Source of the DNA: Apricaphanius iberus
Taxonomy: Eukaryota > Chordata > Actinopteri > Cyprinodontiformes > Aphaniidae
DNA length: 64,000 bases
Assembly (NCBI GenBank): GCA_028564705.1
Contig: JAPXFQ010001946.1
Location: forward strand, 310,001 to 374,000
Reading direction: 5' to 3'
A program made the position numbers and the translations under genes. This document shows positions 16,361 through 29,600 of this stretch, in pieces. Under the pieces are notes generated by a model. That model did not search any database and was not told where the DNA came from. It saw only the letters and a list, made by a program, of their open reading frames with translations. The number at the start of each line of letters is the position of its first letter. Within the stretch, counting starts at the first letter, position 1.

Positions 16361-18075
16361 AGATAGTGCCTAAGTTTTAGGAACACAGCCTGTAAATTCT
16401 TCCAGAAAACAACAATTCTAGAAAAAACAGTGCAAGTTAAAATATTCATTTGTGCATTTTTGAAGGATAATCTGTGTATTTAAGGAAAGATCATGCCCCA
16501 TTTGGGTCAATGCACCTGTATGTTTAAAAAAATCAAGCAATCAATATGTATAGTAATGTAACCTGTAGAGTTGCAGAAATGTACCTGTAAGATTTATGAT
16601 GGCATTTTTAGAGACTGAATGGTGCATTCATGAGAATATTTACTTGTACGCTTATTGAGGCTTTATTCTGTGTATGGAATGGAATATTGACAGAGTGAGG
16701 TTTATGTATCAGTTAGGTTTTTGTACATAAATAACATACATAACATGTATATACATTTTAGATTTCCCCTACCATATGTATTTAATTATTTTCAAGGCAA
16801 TTGCACAAAGGTGAATACGCTAATGAAAACACCAAGAGCTCTTGTGTCTGTGGACGCTCACCAATAAATAAATAAATAACACTACAACACCAGGCTATAA
16901 TTCCACTGCAGTTTGTTTAAAAGCACTGCTGTGTTTTGTGACATACGAGGCTTTCGGTCAGCTTTAAGTTATGACTCGAGCCAGACTGCAGACATAAAGA
17001 AATAAACACCCTCACTCACAGCAAAGCTGTAAGGGTTGTAGCTGTTGGTTGTTGTGACCATGGAATACTTTACACATAGTGAGGTCATATTTTAACTGTG
17101 GAAAAGTAGGATGTGTAATACACAAAACCCAGATCTCAGTTTTCAGGGATTAAGGCCATCATGCAATCCATTCTTTCTGTCTTTTACACCTTAACCAAAT
17201 TATTATCTTACTTTCCAAGATTTCCCCTCTTTAGAACTCTTCATTACCCTCCTGCGTCCTTCCCTCTCCCATTGTGGCAGCATCTGTTAAGAAAAAAACC
17301 CGCAGTTGGACATTGTCCTCATTTAGCACCTCTTCCCATGCGCTTCCTGCTACAAAGGTTACTTCCCACCAAGCACATTTGTAAGACATCAGCCTTCCTT
17401 CTCTCTGACTCTCCCGCTCTCTCTTCCCCTTTCTTCCTCCTCCTCCAGATGTCATTGATCCTGGCAAGTGGGTCACAACAGCGTTGAATCAGAGCCAGGT
17501 TGCGCGAAGCTCCAAGGTACACGCTGTGTGTCATTTTAGCATAGGCTAATATTTACAGGGAGAAAAAGACTGAATAAGGAGACTGCCAATGTTTGGCAGG
17601 CAGTTGAAGGTTTTGATTGCGTACATGGTGTAGAACAGACATTTTAAATGTGCACAGAATGAAGGTCTTGAGTCAAGATGAAGGTCTTATGACGTTTCTT
17701 GTTACATGTTACATTGCTGGATTTGTGGAAAACATCAACCAATATTGCATATCCATAATTATTAAAATGGATAAATAAATAAAACTCAATTAGAAGTATA
17801 ATGCAAAAAGTATATATTTTTACAAATATTTTGAATTTTACTCAAATACAAATACATTTCCCCCTCAACAAATACAGATACAGATACCGGCTGCTTTGCA
17901 TACCACTATATCCAGATTAAAATACCTAGGGAGAAGTTTAGACAGCCAATGCACATATTTTGCTTCAACTAACTGAAATGATTAAAAGTGACCTAAAGTT
18001 TTAGGTTTTTCCAGCAAATGGTCAATTATAAATGGACTGAATTTAGAATTCTCTAGTCATACTGAACACTCAGTG
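16361..18075. other. AT-rich non-coding DNA
   Basis: No gene or clear repeat. Positions 17230-17480 are CT-rich on the plus strand, which produces long but meaningless frames on both strands. Confidence 0.45.
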
Positions 18076-18245
18076 GAGCTTCATTCATCCATGCACACTC
18101 ACACGTATACACTGATAATAGGCAACTTGGGTTAAGCTGGGTTAAGTGACACATCAAAATGTGCCAGGCAGAAGCTGGCATCGAACCTATAATGTTCCAA
18201 TTACTGGTCAACTTTACTACCCATTTAGTCACAATCAATGAGTAA
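18076..18245 (-). repeat. tRNA-derived SINE fragment, reverse orientation
   Basis: The plus strand reads 'cattcatccatgcacactc', 'aggcaacttgggttaag', 'gtgacacatc', 'gccaggcagaagctggcatcgaacct'. This is the reverse complement of a teleost SINE whose B-box complement ('atcgaacc') lies at the right. A second, more diverged copy is at 22905-23055. Confidence 0.55.
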
Positions 18246-18251
18246 AACAAA

Positions 18252-18256
<5 letters not shown>

Positions 18257-18320
<64 letters not shown>
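18257..18320. repeat. (AT)n microsatellite
   Basis: About 64 bases of uninterrupted AT, directly following the SINE fragment. Confidence 0.97.
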
Positions 18321-18323
<3 letters not shown>

Positions 18324-21051
18324 GCTTTGAGTGTTCAGTACGCTGGGAAAAGTGTCATGTAAGTGCAGATTATTTAAATTTGCCATCTAGACAAACTGAA
18401 AACTTTAGGTCAAATTTACCAGTAAATTGAGGCAAAATATGTACATGGGTTGTCTCAACTCCTCCCTTTGTATTTTCAACTCAACATGGGTAGTTTCAAC
18501 TCAAAGAAAGGAGTAGAACTGAGTAGCTAATAAAAAAAAAAAATCAGCTTTGAATTAATAAATGAGTTAAGTTCTTGCAACATGCTAAATAAAGCGGGCT
18601 AAGTGAAGGAATGAAAAAAATGTCAGCAAAAAGATAGCCAGGAATTCATGCAACATATCCCCAAAAAGCCTTGACCAACACCAAATGTATGACGGGAGAA
18701 CAACAATCTCCTGAGCCCCTCAGCATTTTCAAGAAGCTGTTCCACACCTAACACAAAAAAACATACAGACCCTTGACACACGTGCACAAAATGAAAATTA
18801 AGTTTAAAAAAAGTCTTACATTTTCATTTACTACATTTGAGTTAAAATATTGCAAAAATGTCAAATTTGACCTTCTTTCACAATACTTTGCCGAGGGCAA
18901 AAAGGAAACAGCTTTTAAATAAATATTGTGTCGAGAAGAATTTTTTTTTTTATTGTCTCTAAAATGAGACAGTCTGAATGTTTTGTGAGTGAAAAATCCA
19001 CAAAAATATGGAAAGAAAATCATAAGGTTTACTTGGCTCTAAGTAAAATAAATGTATTAAATAGCTTCAGGTTCAAAGTTGCATGAGGTTTTGAGTAAAG
19101 AAAAAAACTGACTTTGAGTAACATCAAATTGTGTTAAATAACATTGCATTCATTTGTGAGAAAACACACAACTCTATTCCATAACAATATAACCAGGATG
19201 TTTTATTCTTGCTGTCCCTTGTTTTCTTCAAATATTATATCAAAAAAAAACTTTGGAAGACGGAACAGTGAAAAGTTCTAAATCAATCTTCAAATCCTAA
19301 GAGTAAATAAAATAATAATAATTATTAAACTCAGTTGATCAATATAAAACCCCAGGACAAAACTAGAAAATGTTCCACTTTCAGATTAAAGTTTGTATAG
19401 TTTTTCGCTCAGGGGAGACCTGGAGTCTGTTATTTCACAAAAGAGAGTCTGAAAAAGAGTACTTCTCCCTTCATTTTAGGTATAGCAAGGCCACCCCATG
19501 GTGGACGTTTATTTTGAGAGGTTTCGCATGGGATGCCTAATTCTTTTAGTTATGGTCGATCTCTTGATTATAGCTATGTTTTTTAAAATAGATGGACCAG
19601 CACTGACATCACTAACCACTGTACTGTACTGCCCTGCTTTGCTGATTTCATCTGTGTTGTTCATAATATGAATTTATGTCTTGATTAAGAAAAGAAATTA
19701 ACATATTTTTAAATATCTTTTTTCCATTAAATGTGGTATGATATAAGTTGAAAGTGGCATATTTTACATGATTAGCAATGAATGTGAAATGTTCCTAATC
19801 TTGCAGATAAAACAATTTCCATCAGAAATTACTTGAGGTGTCTTTAGTCATCTTGATTCTTTCATGTCTACCTACACTCTGCGTATAAAGGAAAACCATC
19901 TTCTAATCTCTAAGGTTGGCCTTGGTTTGAAAGGGTTCTACAATAAAAACAATGGCAAGAGCCTGCTAGAATTGTTGTGGTATTGTCTGACAAGTCACTT
20001 CAGAGTGCTGAACTTCATTAACACAGACATGAAATCACATGTAAAGAAAAGTGGAGTGAAATGAAGTGCATCTAGGAAATAATGACATATTCTAAAACAG
20101 AGAATAGTATTTGCATTCTTCAAAAGGATGGATGGATGGATGGATTTACTGATTTAAGGTTAAAAAAATAATGTGATCTGAAAGTTACCAAGCATTTGTT
20201 ATTTTGCATACCCTCTCTGTATGACCTTATACCAATTGCTATACTGCGTTGCAGAGTATTTTTTTACAGAATGACAAAAGCTTTATTCCTATTCATCTTT
20301 GTAACTGAAAATGAATTGATCTTTACTTTAAAGCAAAATAGCCACAGAATTAACATCACTGATGAACTGATCTGAGAAAGACTTTTTTAGAATAGAAGGG
20401 TCTGTGTATTTTCATTTTTTAGCAATTTTTAGGAATAGAAAATCAACATAAATAAGACCTATTTTAATATAACCTTAACTCTGAACAAGGACCTCTACAT
20501 TCTACCTCAGTCTCGAGTCTGCGAGTCTGTAGCAGAGGCTTAAAATGAAGAGCATACTGTAGCAGGGTGCTAAGGTTTTTGAGTAATGTCACAGCAGATA
20601 AAGTGCCTTATTGCTGCATAAAAGAGAAACTTCAGAGGTAAACAAAGATGCAGTGTGGCTCGACACCCGCTTGGCCTGACAGGGCCAGAGATAATGCTGG
20701 GGACTTTTTCTAGCGGTGTGCTCTTTTCACAGCTCAAGGCTTCTTGTTAACATCGTCAGCAACACTGGAACACGAGAAGTCTGCTGGCTGTTTGAGAAAT
20801 TTCTGGTCTTTCAACTGTGTTTTTGGCCGTCCAGTATCAGTACCGGTTAAAAGGTAATAACTCATCTAAAAAGCATGTTCCGATGCGGCACAATGCTTGT
20901 TGAATGTGCAAAAAGTATAAATAAAAAAAATTGGGGGACAACAAGATAAAGCAACATCATCTAAAGCCCTTCTTTAAAGTCGTAAGATAATTATGACACT
21001 TGAGTTTCAAGTCTTTTGCATCTGTACAGCAGCATTTTTGGTTTCTATTAT
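18321..21051. other. AT-rich non-coding DNA
   Basis: No gene supported. A short GGAT run is at about 20127-20143. Positions 20640-20790 are more GC-rich but show no frame or motif I recognise. Confidence 0.45.
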
Positions 21052-22289
21052 CAGATATTACAATACATATTTAGCAGGCATCCATTGTGCAAGTTTTCCA
21101 TTTAAAAAGAAAAGAGAGGCCTGTAATTCTCATCATAGTTACTCTTAAACTGTATTCTATGATTTTTAGAGAAATTATTTGTATAATAGTGCTGAAAATA
21201 AATATTTCATCAATGATATATTTTCACCCCAATACTTTGTAATATAACTTTCAACTCCTTCCACAGATTCTCTATTGGATTGAGGTCTGGAGACTGGCTA
21301 GGCACTAAAGAATCTTGATATACTTTTTATGTAGCTGATCCTTCATTGACAAGGCAGTGTGTTTGGGATCGCTGTCCTGCTGGAATATCCTACCAAGTTT
21401 TATCTTCAATGTGTGACTGAGAGAAAAGACAAAAAATTCCCTTAATGCAGATCAGTCCTTCCCGTTCTCATTGCAGAAAAAAAGAGTCCCCAAAAAATAA
21501 TCATTCCTCCCTCGTGCTCCCTCCAAACACGGTGAGTGGCATTTATACCAAAGAGATCTAGTTTGGTAACATCTGACCATGTGAAATTCTACCAATCCTC
21601 AGGATCATCCAGACTGTCTAAAGTAAACTTTAGTAAAGGCTTCAAAAGGGGGGCCTTTCGACTGCTGCAGGATTTTGTTACATGATGTAATAGTAACCTT
21701 TGTTTGTGTGGTCATAACTCTCTTCAGGTCAATGACCCGTTCCCCCTGTGTAGTTATTGGCTGTTTCCTCACGGTTCTCAAAAATCATGTGTATCCAATA
21801 AGGAGACATCTTGCATGGAGCCCCACATCAAGGGATATTGTCAGTCTCCATTAATTGTACCAACAGTTGATCTCTTATCATCAAGCTACTTGCCTATTGT
21901 AGATGGGATCATCTCAGTCTTATGCAGGTGTTCAATTATGTCATTGGACGGCCATGGTGGAGGTTAGAGTCTAACTGTTTTAAGGTGTGGACAGCTACAG
22001 GTAACGAATGAAGAATAACATTTAAAGTAGTGACAGGTTTGTGAGGGTGAGAATTATTAAATGTTTGTAGATACTAATTACCTAATTAATAATTTTCTGC
22101 ACAATTCTAAAAGTGTATTATTCAAAAATCATACAATGGGACTTCCTGGATTTATTTTTATTTATTTATTTTACATTCTGTCTCTTTGGCTTGATGTGTA
22201 TCTATGATAAAAAATTACAGGCATCTCTCATATTTTTAAGAGGGACAACTTGGAAAAACGGTGGTTGCCAAATATGTTTTTCCCAACTG
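21052..22289 (-). mobile_element. Tc1/mariner-type transposon with long inverted repeats, inactive
   Basis: Both ends are present. The left arm (21052 to about 21240) and the right arm (about 22110-22289) are reverse complements in outline: 'gcaagttttcc' and 'gagaggcctgtaattctcatcat' on the left pair with 'attacaggcatctctcat' and 'ggacaacttgg' on the right. A TA follows the right end at 22290-22291. The minus strand carries a worn Tc1 transposase: FQQDSDPKHTA at about 21351-21386 and PSQSPDLNPIENLW at about 21258-21300, which contain the second Asp and the Glu of the DD34E triad. The N-terminal part runs right to about 21960, where plus-strand words such as 'cttgcatggagccccacatca' mirror the usual helix-turn-helix region. 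Frameshifts and stops throughout make it dead. ATG-initiated plus-strand frames inside are shadows. Confidence 0.88.
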
Positions 22290-22904
22290 TATCTACTACA
22301 GACAGCTCTGGGCTTTGGTCAAGCCAGTCCAATAGTCATTCCCACTTATACATAAATATTTCAACCATACAGTTATTTGTTTTTATTATGTTCATCAAAG
22401 ATGCATAGATATCACTTGAATAGTTCTGCTTCTAGAGGAGGAAAGGATAGTTCTAAAATACTTCACAATTTATAACACTAACAGACAACAAGCTGAATCA
22501 TCCTTTTTAATTATATTAACTTCCAACAGGTATCTAGAATGTTGGTTAGTATGAGCACAATCTAAATTCCCACCATTAGATTATGATGTGGTGCCAAAGA
22601 TCCCTTATTGGAGAAAGAAAAAGGTGCCTCTGGTCAGAGCTAACAAAAGGCTTTTGTTTCTGCACAGTACAAACTAAAAAAAAAAATTTAGGAATATCGA
22701 TCAAGAATGTAGAACTTTCCAAATGCTTCCTTAAGAAAGCCAAAGCCCAGCTAATTAATAATTATTCTCTTTGATTAAGTGATGTGTGATTGGTGAGAGG
22801 TTAAGTAAGATTTAAAAAAATGAGTGAGTTTACTTTGTAATATGGACTGAATGGTAAGTGCTCAAATCCCGTTACATTAGAGCCAAATGAACCAAGTCAC
22901 ACTT
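22290..22904. other. Non-coding DNA
   Basis: AT-rich, no gene or repeat recognised. Confidence 0.4.
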
Positions 22905-23055
22905 GTTCATGTGCACACATTTATTCAATTATACACAGATTTGTAGGTAATGTTTCTTTAAGTGACTTGGGCATTAGTAAGTGACTACCACAATACCATG
23001 TGGCAGGAAGAAGCTGGAATATAACCCACACCTTTTAGATTGCAAGATAACTATG
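22905..23055 (-). repeat. Diverged SINE fragment, reverse orientation
   Basis: It shares the order of words with the copy at 18076-18245: 'gtgcacacatttattc', 'gtaggtaatg', 'aagtgacttggg', 'atgtggcaggaagaagctgg', then a degraded B-box complement. Confidence 0.45.
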
Positions 23056-24835
23056 CAAATTAAAAACAATCCTCACTGATTGTTGTTTTAACACAGTTAC
23101 AAACTGATGCCACAGGTTTGTCTTTTCTTTTAAACTGTTTATGCCCTGATGTAGATTATGACAGTATGTTGTCAACTCTGGTTCTCATTACCGATAAGTA
23201 AAAAAACAAGAAAAACAAAATAAAATAAAAATAAATAAAAGAAAATTTGCAGCGTTCAACAACATATCTTTTCAAACAAGAAATCCTCTGGACATGTATG
23301 CAAAAAGGCTTGTGTGGATACTAGTAAAAAAAACACAAAAAAAACAACAGCAGAACATATCACCAATTAAAAACCTATTCAGAATAAGTATCTGTATAAT
23401 AAGAATCATTATCATAGTAAGTATAGAATTCGTAGAAATTATACTGATTTTAAAAGATAAACATCAATGTTAGGAGCGGGATGAAAGACAGATAACACCA
23501 AAGCTTTTATTGTGTCATATAGGAAGCAGGTATCTCTGTGTTGCATCATTAGTTGGGATTAGCTCATTACCTTGTGTTTGACAACATTGCGGTCTTTATG
23601 AGGTTCTAGGATGCTTGTTGTGCTGTTTGACACGACCCATCCTTTGAATTTATGTAGTTTTTATGCGCTGCTGTTAAACAGATTTACAGCGGAAGAGGCT
23701 GAGAGGAAAGTTTTGAATGTGACAGCAGAGAAAAAAAGCCGCTCAGACTGACAAAGAGACTCCATTTTGGAGAATTAAATCAGTTAAATGGCTATGGGAG
23801 AGTGGAGCGGGAGGCTGGATGTGTCCACCGGGCTGAAGAGCTCTCAGGAAAGCGCCTCGGTTTCTCCTGCCAAGGCTGAATCTTTTATCTTTCTTTTCAC
23901 TTTATTGGTGAAGCTCTGACCCAGTGCTCCCTCTTTCTCATTTTTCAAAGTCGATTTTCCTCTCTTAAGTGTTTTGCTCTCTCTCAGTTCTCCACTTTTT
24001 CTTTTCTCTTTTTTATTTTAGCCCAATCACTTTCAGTTGCTCAGTTCCCATTTTAAATTATTTCCCTTTTTCTAAATCCCTCAACAGCAGACAGACAGAG
24101 ATAAATTACAGATGGAATTCGGGGAAAAAACTGGAAAATGATTTAAGGTTCATTTTAGTATCCCTTGGGGTATTCTGAGAAGGAATGAAGTCATTATCAG
24201 ACAGTGTTTGAAGGGTTTAACATACAGAATGAATCCTTCCTTATGTAATCTTTCTGTTCTGAATCACACCGGCAGCAGAGTTCATTATAACACTTCCCTG
24301 CAGAGTGGGTGGGCTCCTTGAAAGCAGGTGGAGCTGTGAGAGCGAGACTTAAAACAGAGGAAGACACCAAAGACAGCTGAGACAGCTCAGACTGCTTGTT
24401 TAATGGTAGGACCTGCATCTTCTTTCGAAAATTCTGTACTAAAGAAATTTTGCTTTTTGGTCTACCTGATGGTTATGCTTATTTAAAAAAAATACTAATG
24501 ATGTATAGTAAAAGAAGAACAACAAAAAGAACAACAAGAAACTGTTATGCCTGAAACTCAGCAGCCTTTAGGGGTTTTCTTAGGCTTGAGAAATTATTTT
24601 TTTACATCTAAAATAGAGCCAAGTTGGGTAACAAGTTTTGAATTAACATAATTAAAAACTTTAAAAGAAAAATTGATGGATCAAATTTAACATAGACAAA
24701 CTTGGTCTAACCCGTATTGTTGTTATTGTTAGCAGACATGTTGGACAAACTGTGGCCCATTTGTGTATGACACTCAAAAAAATGACTCTTTACATTAACA
24801 CTATTTGACCCTCTTACACCCCTGGTGCATTGTTT
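23056..24835. other. Non-coding DNA
   Basis: AT-rich, with an A-rich stretch at 23200-23345. Positions 23680-23900 are GC-balanced and could be a conserved element; no exon is supported. Confidence 0.4.
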
Positions 24836-24837
24836 GT

Positions 24838-25060
24838 TTAATTCACCCATTCAAACACTGGTGATGGCAAGCTACGATGTAGCCACAGCTGCCCTGGGGC
24901 GCACTGACAGAGGCAAGGCTGCCGGACACTGGCGCCACCAGGCCCTCTGACCACCACCAGTAGGCAACGGGTGAAGTGTCCTGTCCAAGTACATAACAAC
25001 CTAGAAAGTCAGAGCCGGGGCTCAAACCAGCAACTCAAGCAATCATTTCTGCTGTTGCGT
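24838..25060 (-). repeat. tRNA-derived SINE (5' part), reverse orientation
   Basis: The plus strand reads 'attcacccattcaaacactggtgatgg', 'gatgtagccacag', 'ctggggcgcactgacagaggc', 'actggcgccaccagg', 'accaccaccagtagg' and ends in 'gccggggctcaaaccagcaac'. The last block is the reverse complement of a tRNA-type B box. A longer copy of the same family is at 38413-38681. The minus-strand frame here reads only SINE sequence. Confidence 0.75.
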
Positions 25061-25319
25061 ATTGAAATATCAACAAGTATAAAGAATAATGAGAGAAAAT
25101 AACATACTGATCTATGATAAACTTCAATGTCATAGGCTAAATAGCTAGCTAAACCAACAGCTCTAGGTCTAGGCTCGTTTACACAGGTGTCCTTGCTCAC
25201 CAAAAAAAAATATATATGTGACTCAGATCGGGGTTTATTTCTTCATACCCCAAGCATGATAACAACCTACAAATTGACCCAAGTCCTGGAGCTTTTCTAC
25301 AAACTTGATGCGCAGGAAC

Positions 25320-25715
25320 CAGCAGCTTCCTCCACAGAAGCACCCACCTTGCCGGTTGATGGGGGGAGCGGGGGACTCCTGACGCCCCCCGCACAGAGGG
25401 GAAGCATGTGGTGTTGGAGCGCACGAAGGAGCCACACCGTGACAACCGCTCATTTTTTTTCCCTTTTCGATTGCTCTGGGGGAAGAGCTTGTAAAGGAAA
25501 AAAAAAAGTGCTTAGAAACGGTGTGGCGCAAAAAATAGTTCCTTCCCATAGCTACTCAAGAGGAGGGGGAGAGGGGCCCTCTCATCTGGAGTTCATCTCC
25601 ACTGCTGTGAATTACTTCCTGAAGCCCGACTGGAACATCAAACTCATCATCTCCAAGCACTGGCGGGTGGAGCACCAGGATGAGCTGCGGAGGAGGAGCG
25701 CTGGCACCCATACAC
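25320..25715 (+). other. Coding-like segment of unknown identity
   Basis: One plus-strand frame is open from an ATG at 25187 to a stop at 25796-25798 (203 codons). Only residues about 126-171 (25562-25700) look coding: the codons are strongly C/G in third position and read LEFISTAVNYFL, then KPDWNIKLIISKHW, then RVEHQDELRRR. This contrasts with AT-rich DNA on both sides. The first third of the open frame is GC-rich but low in complexity, and the middle includes A- and T-runs typical of non-coding DNA. A weak acceptor (cttcccatag) ends at about 25550; the only donor-like GT near the end (within tggcgg|gtgg) is poor. I do not recognise the peptide. It could be an exon of a nested plus-strand gene, a retrocopy fragment or a conserved element that happens to be open. 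Confidence 0.3.
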
Positions 25716-27880
25716 ACAAATACACACACAGAACTCTCATACGCAATGGTTCTTCATTCTGTTTTGTGATACACTGTTTTCAGTGGCTTTTTGCATGAGC
25801 ATTTTTGTTTTTTGTGAACAAGGGATAAAGACGTGACTTTTTTTTTAGAAACTTTGTTGCAAAGCAAATATGTTTTTATGCCCTTTTGTAACACTCCAAG
25901 ACTCTGACAATTAACCTCCAAAACAAGTCCTCTGGACATAACTCTTGAAACAAAATTATTATTTTAATTTTATTTCTTTTTTCATTTCTTCATAGCGCAG
26001 GTTTTGATCCAAAATCTACATAGATAAACTGAATTGAATTGAATACAAAATTTGGCATTAAAGGGGTTAAATCTCAAAAACATTTTATTATATTTTGTGA
26101 GTACTAACGCTAAGCATGAAATTCATCTAAAAAATGTGGACTTATTGAATATACAATTAAAAAGGTTAAATTATTGCAGTTTAAATCTTATTTGATGAAA
26201 AATGGTTGAACCAGCATGTATTTATTGAATGGTAAAACTGCCATCCTTTAAATTGTGTAATTCAATAAGTCATGTTTTTGGTGCAGAACATTATCAGTAC
26301 CTATTTTAAGATGGAAAAAATTCTGAGCCATCCACTTAAGAACACTATGGACACCTTTACTCATGGACTCTGGTCATATAATGACATATTAACATAAATC
26401 AAATCAAACTTCTATTTATAAAGCGCTTTTCAAACACAGTTTAATGTTCTTAACCCACGTACATCGTGAGATATTGGAACACTCCATATTTTAAGCTATG
26501 GAGCTCATCAATAGATGGTTAATAAAAAGTATCCTGATGATGGATCCTTAGGAACCCCACATGCCGCTCAGATTTATAATAGCAAAATAATACAAATTAG
26601 TCCCGGTCTGCCAACAAAAAATTTTAACATTTTAAAAACTGATAAAATCTGAAAAAAAATATAGCAAGTTACTACCGTACACACAGAAATGCGATCCTGG
26701 GTATAACATCAAATCTTTTATCAATAATTATCCAGCTGCTTCTTTTCTTTTCATAATTGAGGTGGCAACTTTTCATGATGTCTTTTTTAAATCTCCATCA
26801 GACTTGAGTAAAAGTGGTGTAAAACTGGGGAATAGACATAACTCATTGGAGGGGGTGTATGCAACTTGATAAATAGATGGATATACTCATGGATAGGTAG
26901 ATGCTGGATGGCATACAGCCTGGGTGAAAAATAATGGATGGATGGATGGATGATATAAATTAAGCCTAAATCAACCTATACTGCGATTATGCAAATAGAA
27001 TATGTCATAAAGCCGTGCCTTTGTATTTTGTATTAGGTTTTCAAGGAGGATAACTACTCATTTACAGTGTTCATATTTACTCTAGACATTGGAAGTTTAG
27101 AGTAAGTTCCTTTGTATTTAAATGAAAAAAAAAAACAGATGAACTTGAAGCACTGTCAGGTCTAATAAGTTCATATTTATAATTGTGATGTATTATTTTT
27201 TATGTCTTTATTATTGTTTTTGAAGTGGCTGTTCTGCTGCAATCTATTTGGAAATGGAGTATGTTCAAAAGCAATCATTTTGATATATATACACAGAAGT
27301 AAAAAATATATTGCCACAGATATAGTTACCGCACATGCTTTAAATTATATCACAATATCGATTTGAGGTTGTTTCACCCATTCCTAGATGGACGAATGGA
27401 ATTATCTTTTTAATTCGTATCTTATATATTTTCATTGACAAAGTTTAAAGTAAATGTATCCCTTTAACTAATGCAATTTTCAACACCATGCATGTTATTT
27501 ACAGTGATGCTTTAAGAATGTGTTTATTTTGTCTTAGTATACCTGTTACAGAAATCCAGTCTCATCATACTTCAAATAATGCTGATTATGAGTGCAGCAA
27601 AGCCACTAGATTAATGGGAAAATATTTGTTGTCTTCCCTTGTCATATAGAGAAAAAACCCAATACAAAACAGAATTTAAATGACCTCTCCATAGAATTTT
27701 TCAAGTCATTTCACTCAGAGACAGTGTAGATGCTAGCACTATATTCACCAGTACTGTTCAGATCAATATCTGTATTCAGGGTTAGACACACAGATCCTTC
27801 TGCCTGACTCCTTTCATTCATCTCCAGCCTCTGTGTCAAATTAGCAGGAACAGTAAACAGGAAGTTCATTGAGCAGCTTC
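25716..27880. other. AT-rich non-coding DNA
   Basis: No gene. Short repeat debris includes 'gaattgaattgaata' at about 26030 and a fragment with 'tttataaagcgcttttcaaacac' at about 26412-26440. A GGAT run is at about 26935-26951. Confidence 0.45.
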
Positions 27881-28250
27881 CTCTCATGTGTGACCATTAT
27901 TACAATACACCTGCTCTACTCTACATCGCCCCTGGCTTAACTGTCTGTGTATGTGCACTGAGGCTAAACTGCAAAGACGAGGGAAGCCAGACGACGAGCC
28001 GAGTCGCCAATTCGCATTGTGACCCCACCGACGCCATTCAGGGTGGTGTTCCTCACACCTTCCTGTTTGATCTCCTTGAGCTTTTTCCGGTCTGCCAGTT
28101 TTTAGAGAGGAAACTAAAAAAACTGTTTTTGCGTAACGAAAAGAAGAAGAGATGGAAAAGAATTGTGAGGGCTGCCTTCACAAAGGTCTCCATGCCAACC
28201 CCTGCAAGCCTGTTCCTTTAGTGTGAACACCTCCTCTTCAGCTTCCACTG
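27881..28250. other. GC-balanced island without identified function
   Basis: An island with scattered CpG (28000-28040) inside AT-rich DNA. A 111-codon plus-strand frame (27886-28221) crosses it, but its content has no domain and the codon use is not convincing. A conserved non-coding element is as likely as an exon. Confidence 0.3.
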
Positions 28251-29600
28251 TTATCCAAACTGCAGAGGCCAGATGATATCCTGCTGTGTGTGTCGGTGGT
28301 TTGTGTAATGACTCATGCTTTAGGCTGGAAACTTCAGAGGAATAGTGACTGAGTCAGAGTTTTATTGATTAACGTTCATAGAGGTGAGCGAGCTTCAGAA
28401 GCATTCGGTTATAATGTCAGGCGACCGGTTAAGGATGATAACATTATTGATTCTGTCTCTAATGACAACCACACAGATAATACAGGTTATAGTGGTACGC
28501 AAAAGTCCTACTGCTTCACTCATTTTTCTGTCTTTTCTTCAGTCGAAAATAAATTTCCATTGAACCTTTTAATGTGTTTTTGATCAATAGTTCTTGATAC
28601 TCTCTAAAAGCCTTTTAGAGTCTTGGAAAAAAAATAGCTAGTTTTACTCTCATTCTCTGCTAGAAATTTTTTGTTTGTTATGTACTTTACTCTAACTCCA
28701 AAAGGAATTCAGGTACATACAGTCAAAACAGAACCAGTTTTCTGTTGACAGATACTAGAAGATTCAACTAAATTATCTGTTACCGGCAACCTCGCAGAAG
28801 GACACAATTTTTTCAGGTTTTTAGTTTATTCTATGAAAAATCCTGAAGATAAAAAAAAATTACACTGAAGGTAAATGGGATTATAGCTCCAACAATATTA
28901 TTTATAAAGAGGTACAGTAGTAACTATTTTCTTTTTGACTGAAAACATCACTGGATGTTTTCTCAGAGAGAAAGTGACTTTACTTTTTAGAAACACAAAA
29001 TCCTTACAAACTATTCAGAAAGGAGAAATATGACTTGGATTAACTACACAAATATGTTTTAAATGTAAATATTTCTCACTTGTTTTAGACTAGGATTCTT
29101 AGATGAGGTGCGATGAAAGGTAAAAACAGGCTGGTAAGTGTAGAACATTTGAGTTCATGGCTATTGTTGCAACCACACTGTACAAAAAAGATAGGTTGTC
29201 TAGGTAACAGTATGCACCATGAATGTATAGGCCCTCTATTATGTTTCTTAACAATATCTGTCAGTAACTGAAGAAAAAAGTTGACTGTCAAGTTTATAGC
29301 GTTTTATTTCAAGCTATAATCCAGCAAGCAACAACTGACTGGTGTGCTTGTTTTTCTGGTAAAGGGGGATGTTTGGTTCCGTTTGTAAAAAAAATACTTT
29401 GTATTTATAATATTGACCAGAAAGATGTCTCTTCAACTAAATGTGGAATTACATTTATTTTAGATCCCTTCTTGGTTTGCTGTTAAAGTAGGAAGGACAC
29501 TTCAGCTGCAATGGCAGGTGGCTGCAACATCACTGAAATCACCCTTTGGTGTACATTGGAATCGGTTCGATTAAAAGCTTGTAAAAAACCCAGGAGCCTA
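28251..29600. other. Non-coding DNA
   Basis: AT-rich; no gene or definable repeat seen. Confidence 0.4.

Noticed and set aside
17161..17534. Overlapping frames on both strands near a CT-rich tract
   Set aside because: Composition-driven; no domain, codon bias or splice evidence.
21704..21967. 87-codon plus-strand frame
   Set aside because: Antisense to the Tc1-like transposase remnant on the minus strand.
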